Shown: positions 1 through 8,038, counted from the first letter of the stretch. The stretch: 16,481 nucleotides of DNA from Alphaproteobacteria bacterium UBA6544 (GCA_002434595.1 DJKK01000348.1:1-16481); one strand, 5' to 3'. Program-made: numbers and translations. The notes: a model not told the origin generated them from the letters alone.

Positions 1-733
1 CCGTGATGAAATACTCCTCGCCGCGTACCGGCGTTAGACCCGCAAGGCCTTCAAGATTTGTTGTCGGTCGATTGCATTCATCTTGCTCGACCATGACTTC
101 TTGCTCGCTCGTCTCGCCGGTTACTTTGTCCGTTACGAGCTTAATCGTCTTCATCGGCACGATCTCATCGTCAAATTTGCCCGCCTGTTGCGCCGCGGCC
201 GTGCGCATCTGGCTCTGTAGCGCATACTCGTCCTGGTATTCCCGACTTACGCCGTAACGCTTCGCGACCGTCTCCGCCGTGTCGATCATTGCGTCGTAGA
301 TCGCGGGCTTGTTCTCGACGAGCCAGGGGTTCGCCGCCCGGTAGCCATTCTTGTGATCGTTTTGAACCAGGCTGATTGAGTCCAGGCCTCCCGCGACCAT
401 GATTGGCGCGCCATCTACGATGATGTGCTGAGCCGCCATCGCAATGGTCTGCATGCCCGACGAACAGAAGCGGTTCACCGTCGTACCAGAGGTTGTCACC
501 GGCAGTCCTGCTCGCAGCGCGATCTGGCGTGCAATATTATTACCCGTGGCACCTTCCGGCATTGCCGTTCCCATAATGACATCATCGACCTCTGCGGGAT
601 CGATCTTGGCCCGTTCAACGGCGTGCTTAACCACGTGGCCACCCATATCGGCGCCATCAGTGTTGTTGAATGCACCGCGATAGGCCTTGCCGATGGGGGT
701 GCGAGCGGTGGAAACGATGACAGCTTCGCGCAT
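1..733 (-). CDS. Thiolase (acetyl-CoA acetyltransferase family), 3' end outside the window
   Basis: The 244 visible residues begin MREAVIVSTARTPIGKAYRG, a typical thiolase N-terminus. Around residue 90 is VNRFCSSGMQT, which holds the acyl-accepting nucleophilic cysteine (Cys90) of the family; GGLDSIS follows near residue 110. Thiolases either cleave 3-ketoacyl-CoA with CoA or condense two acyl-CoAs. The degradative role is likelier beside oxygenases, but this is inference. The ATG at 733-731 is preceded by a good AGGGAG ribosome site. The C-terminal half, with the second catalytic Cys and the His, lies beyond the left edge, so completeness cannot be judged. It is divergent from the UbiD pseudogene across a 129-bp spacer. 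The family call is firm; substrate chain length is not readable. Confidence 0.93.
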   Translation of the reverse strand, partial: MREAVIVSTARTPIGKAYRGAFNNTDGADMGGHVVKHAVERAKIDPAEVDDVIMGTAMPEGATGNNIARQIALRAGLPVTTSGTTVNRFCSSGMQTIAMAAQHIIVDGAPIMVAGGLDSISLVQNDHKNGYRAANPWLVENKPAIYDAMIDTAETVAKRYGVSREYQDEYALQSQMRTAAAQQAGKFDDEIVPMKTIKLVTDKVTGETSEQEVMVEQDECNRPTTNLEGLAGLTPVRGEEYFIT

Positions 734-862
734 TGCGATACTCCCTGTGCCGGTGTGTCTTGGCGAGGAATGTAGCGTTTCATCTCCAAGACGCCAGGGC
801 TTCGGACTGGATTCGCCGGGTCGTCGGACAGAGACTATGTGTCAATGCCGGAGGAGCGGAAA

Positions 863-2245
863 ATGAACTTTTTTAATCAGTCGAAAAACCGCCGTGACTA
901 TAACCTACGCGATTGGCTTCAGCGTCACGATAAGACTGGCCGGTTGGCCATCCTGAAACCCGGTGCCCGTCTGGAGTTCGAACTCGCCGGAATCGCGAAC
1001 CGTCTGGACGGCACTTAGGCAACCTATTTCCCCAAGGTTGACGGGCACGATATACCCGTCGTCTCAGGGCTGATATCAGATCGACGCTGGATGGCTGAAG
1101 CGCTCGGCCTTGAGGAGCACGAATTGGTCCCCGCGTTACAAGACGCGGTGGCGAATCCTCTGGCGTCCATCACAATAGACAGCCCGCCGTGTCAGGAAGT
1201 CGTGCATGACAACCCCGACCTGACGAAACTTCTACCGATCCCGACCCACAACGAGCACGACAGCGGGCCATACATCACTGCCGGACTGGCGATTACGAGG
1301 AACCCGCGGACCGGCATCCAGAACGTCGCCATTCATCGATTGCAACTCTCTGGGTGAAACAAACTCGGCACGCTTCTGTTGCCATGGCACGCGCTTTCAT
1401 TTTTCAAAGCAGTGGAGCAGGATATCGCGATCGTTATTGGTACCAGCCCAGCCACACTGTTGGCTTCACAAGCGATCGTGCCGATCGATTATGACGAACT
1501 GGAGATTGCTGGCGCTATTGGCGGCGCGCCGCTCGAGGTCGCAAAGTGCATCGACAGCAACATCCGGGTACCGGCCGCGGCTGAAATAATCCTTGAGGGC
1601 AAAATTCTCGCAAATACGCGTGCGCCCGAGGGGCCCTTCGGTGAATTCCCGCAGTACTACGGCGAACGCGCAAATAACCACGTGATCCGCATTAACAAGG
1701 TGACGCATCGCAAGCGCCCCATCTTTCTCACCATAGTCGGCGGCGGGCTTGAACATCTCCTCTTGGGAGCAATCCCTCGAGAAACAACTATTCTTTCGAC
1801 ACTTCAGCGAAACTTCACCTGTGTACGCAATGTCTTTCTCACAATGGGAGGGGTCTGCCACTACCACCTCGTGATCCAGGTAGAACACCCGAAGTCGGGA
1901 GAGGCGAAGAACTTACTAATGGCGGCCTTCGGTGCACATTACGACATCAATCAAAGCGATCGTCGTCGATACCGACGTCGATATTCATGATCCACATAAA
2001 TTGAATGGGCCGTCGCGACCCGCGTTCAGGCAGATTCGGATCTCGTCGCCATCCACAATGCACAGGGATCGAAGTTGGACCCGTCGAGCCGAAACGGCAT
2101 CAGTTCGAAACTCGGCTATGACGCTACCGTTCCCACGAGTGCTTCCGAGTCCAAATTCACGACGATCCGCGTGCCCGGCGAGGAAAAAATCGATCTCGAA
2201 ACTAAGGTCGACAAAAAAGCGTCATACGCCAACGCACGAGAATAA
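863..2245 (+). pseudogene. UbiD-family (prenylated-FMN) decarboxylase, inactivated
   Basis: One conceptual reading frame of 461 codons matches a whole UbiD-family protein. It starts at ATG 863 behind a strong GGAGGAG ribosome site (850-856) and ends at TAA 2243-2245. Recognisable parts are PYITAGLAITRNP, the IHRLQ strand, AIVIGTSPATLLASQA, EGPFGEFPQYYGE with the catalytic glutamates of the E-R-E triad, VDTDVDIHDP, and LDPS followed by KLGYDAT. Family members decarboxylate or carboxylate unsaturated or aromatic acids using prenylated FMN. The frame is broken by TAG 1016-1018 and TGA 1355-1357. It gains one base near 1949 (moving to another frame) and loses one near 2001-2003, which restores the original frame. 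The intact ends and near-full length point to recent inactivation. The longest intact piece (from about 1358 to 1948) lacks both ends. Sequencing error could explain the frameshift pair but less easily the two stops. Confidence 0.9.
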
Positions 2246-2255
2246 GCACTCTTGT

Positions 2256-3419
2256 TCAGATATACATGTCCCGTAAGTTATAGTCTTTGACCACCGATTT
2301 ACGCGTTTCTGCGTTCCACCGGTTTTCCTCAACCTCGTCGGCCAAAGGCGCGTAGTGAAATGGAGCCTCGTCCGGGTACCGTTGGCGGCGTGCGTCGATG
2401 CCAATCTGAATCATGCGGCTACGCTCGTGAATATGGTGATCGTCGAACGTTACGACACGTCCGTCGAGATGCGTCACCGTCATATCCTGTATGCGTTTGC
2501 GCGGGAAGAACCCCGCATTCAGGGTCACCCGACGTTCACTCGACGTATTGGCAAACGAGCCGTGGACAATCTGCCTGTTCATGATGAAAGCGTCCCCAGG
2601 CTCACACAGCATTGGTACCGCGCTCGCAATTCTGTCAGAACCAGCATCTTTCACCAATTGGGGAATATCCACCTTACCCTGCTTATGACTGCCGGGAATC
2701 GCCCAGACACAGTTCGCGGCGGTACTCGGATAAAGTTGCGTCATGAAATTGAAGCCGTGAGCACCGGCATCCCAATCATCAGAATCCCAATGTGTCGTGC
2801 CATCCTGATGCCATGCGACCGACGGTCCCAGGCCCGGTTCCTTTATAAAGGTCACCTCATTGTAAGGGACAAAATCTGCCCCGAGTACCGCCTCCGCGAC
2901 CGCGAGCAGTCCCGGATGGCCATAAAGTCGCAGCGTTGACTCCATCAGCTGAAGGTTTCCGTGGAGATTTTGCACGGTCCACTTCGGGGCATCCTGTGCA
3001 GGCACGGCCTCGTGCATTGCGGACGGATGTCGCCCTTTGTTCTTAGAGGTGCCGCCCAGCGGGTCGGAGAGAGGCCGTGCCCACCGATAGGGCTCACGGC
3101 TGAACTCCCGGCCTAATGCCTGACGCCCCTTCGTGTCCAAGTCGCTCTTCGGCTTGCTCGGAGCCCCATCCAACATACGGGCCACGTCCGCGCGCAAATC
3201 GGACAGTTCATTGTCTCTCAAGACGTCTTCAAATACGTAGAAACCGTGTTCCCAATAAGCGTCGAGAATACGCGGCTCCAAATTGCCATCCACATCAAAC
3301 CTTATGGGTCCGCGATTGCCGAGTTCATGTGCCCTATTCTCACCGTCTTTGATATAGGCCGACATGCCTTGCGCATGTTCCTCAGCGGAAAGCGTTATAT
3401 GTGCTACGACATCGTTCAT
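2256..3419 (-). CDS. Phytanoyl-CoA dioxygenase (PhyH) family Fe(II)/2-oxoglutarate oxygenase
   Basis: The protein has 387 residues if started at ATG 3419-3417; a TTG 12 codons upstream is also open but has no better ribosome site. The double-stranded beta-helix motifs are clear. WHQDGT gives His204 and Asp206 as the iron pair, IVHGSFANTS gives the distal His286, and ERRVTL supplies the 2-oxoglutarate-binding Arg (296 or 297). The region GFYVFEDVLRDNEL near residue 60 is the usual PhyH opening. These enzymes hydroxylate or otherwise oxidise C-H bonds while converting 2-oxoglutarate to succinate. Relatives act on acyl-CoAs, osmolytes and natural products, so the substrate is open. The gene ends 10 bp from the end of the UbiD pseudogene (convergent) and is divergent from the PAS/BVMO group. 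Confidence 0.9.
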   Translation of the reverse strand: MNDVVAHITLSAEEHAQGMSAYIKDGENRAHELGNRGPIRFDVDGNLEPRILDAYWEHGFYVFEDVLRDNELSDLRADVARMLDGAPSKPKSDLDTKGRQALGREFSREPYRWARPLSDPLGGTSKNKGRHPSAMHEAVPAQDAPKWTVQNLHGNLQLMESTLRLYGHPGLLAVAEAVLGADFVPYNEVTFIKEPGLGPSVAWHQDGTTHWDSDDWDAGAHGFNFMTQLYPSTAANCVWAIPGSHKQGKVDIPQLVKDAGSDRIASAVPMLCEPGDAFIMNRQIVHGSFANTSSERRVTLNAGFFPRKRIQDMTVTHLDGRVVTFDDHHIHERSRMIQIGIDARRQRYPDEAPFHYAPLADEVEENRWNAETRKSVVKDYNLRDMYI

Positions 3420-3577
3420 GGCCGGACCCGATGGAAGTTGAGAAAGTAAAAACAATTGTGGCTAATTGGCTACACATAGCAAGTGACGCGCCGTCGCGCC
3501 ACGTCTTGGGTCAATCAATTGCAAGGTTTTTCTATTAACCAATTGTACCTGTAGAATACGGTTAGGCGAACAGCACG
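3420..3577. promoter_or_regulatory. Divergent promoter region with repeated CAATTG palindromes
   Basis: This 158-bp spacer separates the minus-strand PhyH gene from the plus-strand PAS/BVMO group and is more AT-rich than the flanking genes. It contains CAATTG at 3453-3458, 3516-3521 and 3540-3545, plus TAATTG at 3463-3468. The first two sites are 10 bp apart, about one helical turn, and the last pair is 24 bp apart. Such recurrence of a palindrome is compatible with a regulator operator. A TAGAAT at 3552-3557 could be a -10 box for the plus strand, but its -35 is poor. No regulator gene is nearby to assign. Confidence 0.4.
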
Positions 3578-4081
3578 ATGACCAAGGATCCAACTGTCGA
3601 CAGCTTGGAAGAGGCTTTGATCGCCTATGGACATCTCATCGTGTGCAACCAGACCTTCCGCGAGATGTACAACTACACCGAGGTAAAAAAGTCTCCTGGC
3701 GCGCAGTTCCAAGGCTTTGGACGCATTGTCTTTCGACAGGGCAGGTTCTCGATCGGTGAGGCTATTGGGGAAGATTATCTCGATCGCACGAAAGCCAATC
3801 GCGAGCGATTGACTAGTTCTTTTAACGCGCGCCTTAAGGATGACCACTGGATAAGTTTAACGTACCGGCGGATGAACAATTGCGGCTTTGTTTCGGTTCA
3901 CGTCGACGTTACAAAAGTCAATGAATTCGAAGCAAACATGGAACAGGCGCGTCGACAGGCGGAAGCGGCAAGCCAGGCGAAGACGAGCGACCTAGATTCA
4001 CTTTGGCCCAAAGACGGCTTGACGCCGTACGAGCAAGCGGCATCGTTAAACAACCTGACACGGGAGGTCCGAATAATATGA
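3578..4081 (+). CDS. PAS-domain protein, apparently a histidine-kinase remnant lacking the kinase
   Basis: This 167-residue protein resembles the PAS domain that precedes many alphaproteobacterial histidine kinases. It has LIVCNQTFREMY, then a G-rich region, then a segment ending VSVHVDVTKVNEFEANMEQ and a helical linker ARRQAEAASQAKTSD. In intact kinases that linker runs straight into the SHELRTP box. Here the equivalent position reads PKDGLTP, with no phospho-acceptor His, and the protein ends about 20 residues later. About ten residues also seem missing near the N-terminus, between EEAL and LIVCN, where family members have a segment like FALYDAD. Its TGA (4079-4081) overlaps the ATG of the BVMO (4078), so the two could be translationally coupled. 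It may be a decayed kinase kept only as a leader, or a small sensor or adaptor protein; I cannot tell which. Confidence 0.6.
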   Translation: MTKDPTVDSLEEALIAYGHLIVCNQTFREMYNYTEVKKSPGAQFQGFGRIVFRQGRFSIGEAIGEDYLDRTKANRERLTSSFNARLKDDHWISLTYRRMNNCGFVSVHVDVTKVNEFEANMEQARRQAEAASQAKTSDLDSLWPKDGLTPYEQAASLNNLTREVRII

Positions 4082-5670
4082 GTGCTCGTGAATACGACGT
4101 TGTTATAGTTGGCGCAGGATTCGCCGGTATGTATCTGTTGTATCGGGTGCGACGCCTTGGGATGAGTGTGCGCGTTCTGGAGCAAGGTTCAGATGTCGGC
4201 GGCACCTGGTATTGGAACCGGTATCCCGGTGCACGCTGCGATGTCGAAAGCATGCAGTATTCCTATCAGTTCGACGACGACCTGCAGCAGGAATGGCATT
4301 GGCCGGAACGGTATTCCGCACAACCCGACATTCTGAAGTATGCGCAACATGTCGCTGACCGTTTCGACCTACGAAAAGATATCGATTTCGAGATGCGGTT
4401 GGCGTCAGCACGCTTTGATGAAGAATCGGCAATATGGACGCTCAAAGCCGACGACGACAAGGTAACGAACGCACGCTTCTTCGTGATGGCGACCGGCTGC
4501 CTGTCCGCTCCCAACTGGCCGAAAATAGAAGGTCTCAAATCATTCACGGGACCAACCTATCACACGGCGTTGTGGCCACATGAGAAGGTAGACTTTTCAA
4601 GCCAGCGAGTTGCCGTCATAGGGACCGGCTCGTCAGCTATCCAATCGATCCCACACATTGCCCGTGAAGCGGCTCATCTAACCGTGTTTCAAAGGACGCC
4701 TAACTACGCAATCCCCGCGCACAACCGGGATATGGACACGGAACTCGAAAAGGAAATCAAGGCGCATTACACGACAATGCGGGCACGGGCTAAGACGACG
4801 CCAGGTGGTTTAGACGTCGCCTATAATCAGGGCTCAATTCACGATGCCACACCCGACGAGCGGGATTCGGCGTTTGAACGAAACTGGCAACGCGGCGGAC
4901 TTGGGTTCATGAGCGCCTTCGGTGATCTGATGATGGACCAAAGTGCCAACGACATCGCGGCGGAATTCGTGCGTAACAAGATTCGTGAACGCGTGAAAGA
5001 CCCACAGACAGCAGAAAACCTTTGCCCACGTAATGTCATCGGCGCGAAACGCCTCTGTGTCGATATTGACTATTATGAGACATTCAACCGCGACAATATC
5101 GAGCTCGTTGATGTCGGCGCTGAACCGATCGAACAGATTACGTCGGAAGGTGTACGCGCGCATGGTCGTCTGTATGAGGTCGACACCCTGGTCATCGCAA
5201 CCGGTTTCGATGCGATGACCGGAGCATTGACCCGCGTTGATATCCGCGGACGCGACGACGCCAGCCTTGCAGAGCGCTGGAAGGATGGCCCATCGACCTA
5301 TCTCGGGCTCGCCATGCACGAATTTCCGAACCTTTTCACCGTCACGGGCCCCGGAAGTCCAAGTGTGTTTTCCAACATGTTGCCGACCATAGAACAACAC
5401 GTGGACTGGATTGCTGATTGCCTGGGTCATGCCAAATCACAAGGTTATGCGACGGTGGAGGCGGAGGCCGATGCTGAGCAGGATTGGTGGGCCCATTGCC
5501 AGGAACTTGGCAACATCGGCCTGAAAACGATGACGGATAGTTGGTATGTCGGCGCCAACGTTTCCGGCAAGGCGCGTGTCTTTTTGCCATACTTCGGCGG
5601 CATTCCAGCCTACTTCAAGAAATGCGAAGACGTGGTTGAAAACGGTTACGAAGGCTTTGCCTTCAGATAG
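4078..5670 (+). CDS. Type I Baeyer-Villiger monooxygenase (cyclohexanone monooxygenase-like), copy 1
   Basis: A flavoprotein of 530 residues that would insert oxygen beside a ketone carbonyl using NADPH and O2, giving an ester or lactone. Visible elements are the FAD Rossmann motif GAGFAG (12-17), GGTWYWNRYPGARCD with Asp55, and the full BVMO fingerprint FTGPTYHTALWP (156-167). They are followed by the NADP Rossmann motif GTGSSA (182-187), VFQRTPNY with the active-site Arg206, and ATGFD (374-378). The length is normal for single-domain enzymes of the group. ATG 4078 is chosen because GGGAGG lies about ten bases upstream and the Rossmann fold starts right after; a longer in-frame extension to 4003 lies inside the PAS gene and is unlikely. 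A methyltransferase follows after 8 bp, so the three genes probably form one transcript. It is a clear paralogue of the BVMO at 9565. Confidence 0.95.
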   Translation: MSAREYDVVIVGAGFAGMYLLYRVRRLGMSVRVLEQGSDVGGTWYWNRYPGARCDVESMQYSYQFDDDLQQEWHWPERYSAQPDILKYAQHVADRFDLRKDIDFEMRLASARFDEESAIWTLKADDDKVTNARFFVMATGCLSAPNWPKIEGLKSFTGPTYHTALWPHEKVDFSSQRVAVIGTGSSAIQSIPHIAREAAHLTVFQRTPNYAIPAHNRDMDTELEKEIKAHYTTMRARAKTTPGGLDVAYNQGSIHDATPDERDSAFERNWQRGGLGFMSAFGDLMMDQSANDIAAEFVRNKIRERVKDPQTAENLCPRNVIGAKRLCVDIDYYETFNRDNIELVDVGAEPIEQITSEGVRAHGRLYEVDTLVIATGFDAMTGALTRVDIRGRDDASLAERWKDGPSTYLGLAMHEFPNLFTVTGPGSPSVFSNMLPTIEQHVDWIADCLGHAKSQGYATVEAEADAEQDWWAHCQELGNIGLKTMTDSWYVGANVSGKARVFLPYFGGIPAYFKKCEDVVENGYEGFAFR

Positions 5671-5678
5671 GAGACCCG

Positions 5679-6455
5679 ATGGGTCATTTGGAGCGGGTTC
5701 GTGAAGAATTCACACGTCAGGCGGATACCTTCACCGTTCACGCGGTCAAGGCGGACAAAAAGATGGAGGTGCGCTTCCAGGGTGCTATCGGCGCCGCAGG
5801 GGACGGCAACATCCTGGATGTGGCGTGTGGCCCCGGGGTGGTGACAGCGGCACTCGCGCAACGTGCTGCAAGCATAACCGCCTTTGACGCCACGCCGGCT
5901 ATGCTCGAGAAAGCAAGGGCACATTGTGAAGAAGCCGGCCTCGAGAATATTATTTTCCGTGAGGGCAACGCTCAGGCTATGCCTTTCGACGACGCGTCTT
6001 TTGACGGTGTGGTCACACGCCTTGCTGTCCATCACTTCACCAAACCTCAGGACGTGATGAATGAAGTCTTTCGCGTTCTGAAGCCCGGTGGCCGTGCCAT
6101 CATCGTTGACGTCATCGTTTCCGAAAGCACGGAAGAAGCGGCTCTTCAGAACGCCATTGAGATCATCCGTGACCCTTCGCATATCCGTATGCTGCCTGAA
6201 GCAGAATTGATCGGGTCAATCGATGGCTCCGGCCTAGAAATAGTGGAAATTGCGGGTTGGGATGCGAACCGTGAGTTTGAAGAGTGGACCGGTATCGCAA
6301 ACGATCCTCAAAGAATCGGTCCGCTGCGCACCATATGCCGCACACTTGCCAAAGACGGTCGGCACGCCGGATTTGGCCTCTCAATCAACGAGGCGGACGA
6401 ATTGGTTTTCTTCCACCGCTGGCGCATGATTGTCGCCAATAAACCGGCAGGCTGA
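5679..6455 (+). CDS. Class I SAM-dependent methyltransferase (UbiE-like fold), first copy
   Basis: The protein has 258 residues. SAM-binding motif I reads ILDVACGPGV (45-54), the acidic residue after strand 2 is in AFDATPAML (Asp70), and FDGVVTRLAVHHF and RVLKPGGRAIIVD are the later core motifs. These show a Rossmann-type methyltransferase; the acceptor (C, O or N) cannot be read. The AGGAG ribosome site overlaps the stop of the preceding BVMO, with ATG 8 bp after it, indicating co-transcription and probable coupling. It differs clearly from the methyltransferase at 6864, so the two are not recent duplicates. A link to the BVMO pathway, for example methylation of a substrate or product, is inference from position. 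Confidence 0.92.
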   Translation: MGHLERVREEFTRQADTFTVHAVKADKKMEVRFQGAIGAAGDGNILDVACGPGVVTAALAQRAASITAFDATPAMLEKARAHCEEAGLENIIFREGNAQAMPFDDASFDGVVTRLAVHHFTKPQDVMNEVFRVLKPGGRAIIVDVIVSESTEEAALQNAIEIIRDPSHIRMLPEAELIGSIDGSGLEIVEIAGWDANREFEEWTGIANDPQRIGPLRTICRTLAKDGRHAGFGLSINEADELVFFHRWRMIVANKPAG

Positions 6456-6863
6456 CCGCGTGGAGTTGTCGGGGAAGCATCTCCCTTTCACACACGCCGA
6501 ATACTATGAATGAATCGCCTATATGTGACGCGCTATGCAAGGCCGTTGTATCGGAGTGCTGAGTGCCAAGGGCCCTTCAAACATGGCATGGCTGACCGTC
6601 TCGGATGGACTTTCTGCGTCCATCAGTGCTTGTTCCTTGCACTTATGAACGAATCGTCTGGTCCGGCCGGCGGCAAATTCCATTTCATGACCGGGTTGTG
6701 GATGGGGGATTGGGGCCTCTCGATAACGGAGAGCATTATCATTACGGATCTGCCACCCGAATGCCCCGCAATCGTCGAACGCCAACTCGTAGTAAAATGA
6801 CCTTGGCTTGACCACAACGTCAGCGACATAGGTCTCTGCCCACAATACAGATCGGTGAAGCAA
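6456..6863. other. 408-bp gap between methyltransferases; possible gene debris, no confident gene
   Basis: Several overlapping open frames exist on both strands (plus 6510-6800, 96 codons; minus 6519-6863, 114 codons), none with a convincing ribosome site. The plus frame contains WMGDWGLSITESIIITDLPP, then ECPAIVERQLVVK and a TGA, with WLDHN in frame after it. From memory this faintly resembles the C-terminal part of DUF1214-type proteins (a strand, then PP.C, then QL...W), so it may be a fragment. The match is too weak to call. No clear terminator hairpin with a T-run was seen after the upstream gene. Confidence 0.3.
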
Positions 6864-7640
6864 ATGTATGTCGATGAAATTCTAAAGAACTACAACCAGC
6901 TCGGCACCAAGATTATCGAGACGATTTACACCGATGGCTATCTATCGATCGGCGGGAAGGCGTCGACGACCCAACTCGCAGAATTTGCCGGTGTCACGTC
7001 GAGCAGCCGCATACTCGATATCGGAAGCGGCGTCGGTGGGCCGGCCCGGCACCTTGCCGCGACATTTGGCTGTCAGGTTACCGGGATCGATCTCGTCGAG
7101 GCAAATGTCGTGGAAGCGAACCAGCGGGCCAAGGCGGAAGGCGTCGAACTTCTGGCGACTTTCATGACCGGGGACGCCCTCGACCTGCCATTCGAAGATC
7201 AGACATTCGATATTGTCTGGGGCCAAGACGCCTGGTGTCACATACCGGACAAGGAGCAACTTATAACGCAGGCGCACCGCGTCCTTGTTCCGGGCGGCTG
7301 CGTTGCGTTTACTGACTGGGTTGAAATCGGCCCAATGTCAGCCGACGAGCGCAAGACGTTGCTCTCGGCGATGGCCGCGCCGAACACTGCCTCTATCGAC
7401 GACTATCGGCGCTATTTATCATTGAACGGCTTCAGCATCACCACTGAGGCGAACGTCAGCGAGTTTTTTACATCGAAATATCGCGAGATCATGATGGGCT
7501 TTGAGGATGCGCGGTCGGCATTCATAGAGCGCTTTAGCGCAAAAATCTTTGAAATCGTTGCTGAGAGAAATGCGATCATCCTCGACGGATTCGCCCGGCA
7601 CGCACTCGGCGGTGTCCAGTTTGTCGCGCGCAAAGACTAA
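6864..7640 (+). CDS. Class I SAM-dependent methyltransferase, second and unrelated copy
   Basis: The protein has 258 residues from ATG 6864, which has GGTGA five bases upstream; a GTG at 6855 in the same frame would add three residues. Motif I is LDIGSGVGGPAR (51-62), followed by TGIDLVEANV (acidic loop), FMTGDALDLPF, FDIVWGQDAWCHIPDK and RVLVPGGCVAFTDW. The GSGVGGPAR form with WGQDAWCHI resembles small-molecule N-, O- or C-methyltransferases such as the sarcosine/dimethylglycine or tocopherol type. The resemblance sets the fold, not the substrate. It sits 408 bp behind the first methyltransferase on the same strand and may need its own promoter. No partner gene follows it before the 697-bp gap. 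Confidence 0.9.
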   Translation: MYVDEILKNYNQLGTKIIETIYTDGYLSIGGKASTTQLAEFAGVTSSSRILDIGSGVGGPARHLAATFGCQVTGIDLVEANVVEANQRAKAEGVELLATFMTGDALDLPFEDQTFDIVWGQDAWCHIPDKEQLITQAHRVLVPGGCVAFTDWVEIGPMSADERKTLLSAMAAPNTASIDDYRRYLSLNGFSITTEANVSEFFTSKYREIMMGFEDARSAFIERFSAKIFEIVAERNAIILDGFARHALGGVQFVARKD

Positions 7641-7699
7641 TACAAGGCACACGCACGGTGGACTAACTAAACCTTAAGGATGATCAAATACTTAAAATT

Positions 7700-7711
7700 C
7701 GCTCTAGAGCG
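7700..7711. repeat. Perfect 12-bp palindrome CGCTCTAGAGCG
   Basis: CGCTCTAGAGCG reads the same on both strands. CTAG-centred palindromes of the form GCTCTAGAGC are, from general knowledge, frequent at the edges of intergenic repeats in Rhizobiales and relatives. Only one copy occurs in this window, and the flanking bases do not obviously continue a known element. It could instead be a regulator site for the downstream gap. Confidence 0.4.
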
Positions 7712-7964
7712 TCGAACCATGACGTAAAGGTTACCATCAGATTTTTTTATAGTTTGCGGTTACAGAATTGGACGAGAGGCTTAGGTGCAGACGGAAAAGT
7801 TCAATCTGCGTTGTGAAAATCTGTATAGGAGCATGGTTGCGTCGGGCGGAAGTAACCTGAACGCATAAAAATCTTATAATCCATTGCTTTTTAATATTTC
7901 CCCCGCCTCAATAACGGAGCCGTCTCACCCAAAACGTAGGCTGAAATAATGGCAGAGACCAAAC

Positions 7965-8038
7965 GGATGGAAGACCATCCCGTTCGGTTTTGGAGAACCG
8001 TGAAGCACTGGAACGGACCTGTCTCTTCGGTGAGACAG
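7965..8038. other. Run of three consecutive hairpins (possible structured RNA)
   Basis: Three stems lie within 74 bases. GGATGG/CCATCC closes a 4-base loop AAGA (7965-7980). CCGTTC/GAACGG (7980-7985 with 8011-8016) encloses a GGTT/AACC hairpin (7986-7999). CTGTCTC/GAGACAG closes the loop TTCGGT (8019-8038). They follow one another almost without gaps. No T-run follows, so a simple terminator is unlikely. The strand cannot be decided by eye. Confidence 0.4.

Noticed and set aside
425..789. Open frames on both strands inside the thiolase region
   Set aside because: They are shadows of the thiolase, whose own frame has the conserved motifs and a ribosome site.
1016..1357. The UbiD stops as recoded codons (selenocysteine or pyrrolysine)
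   Set aside because: One is TAG and one TGA, no recoding stem-loop was evident, and two frameshifts are also present; decay is simpler.
1466..1888. 140-codon minus-strand frame inside the UbiD pseudogene
   Set aside because: No family features, and the plus frame matches UbiD residue by residue.
2355..2939. 194-codon plus-strand frame opposite the PhyH gene
   Set aside because: It is antisense to the conserved dioxygenase core and has no recognisable motif.
4834..5430. 198-codon minus frame opposite BVMO 1
   Set aside because: It is a shadow; the BVMO frame carries all expected motifs.
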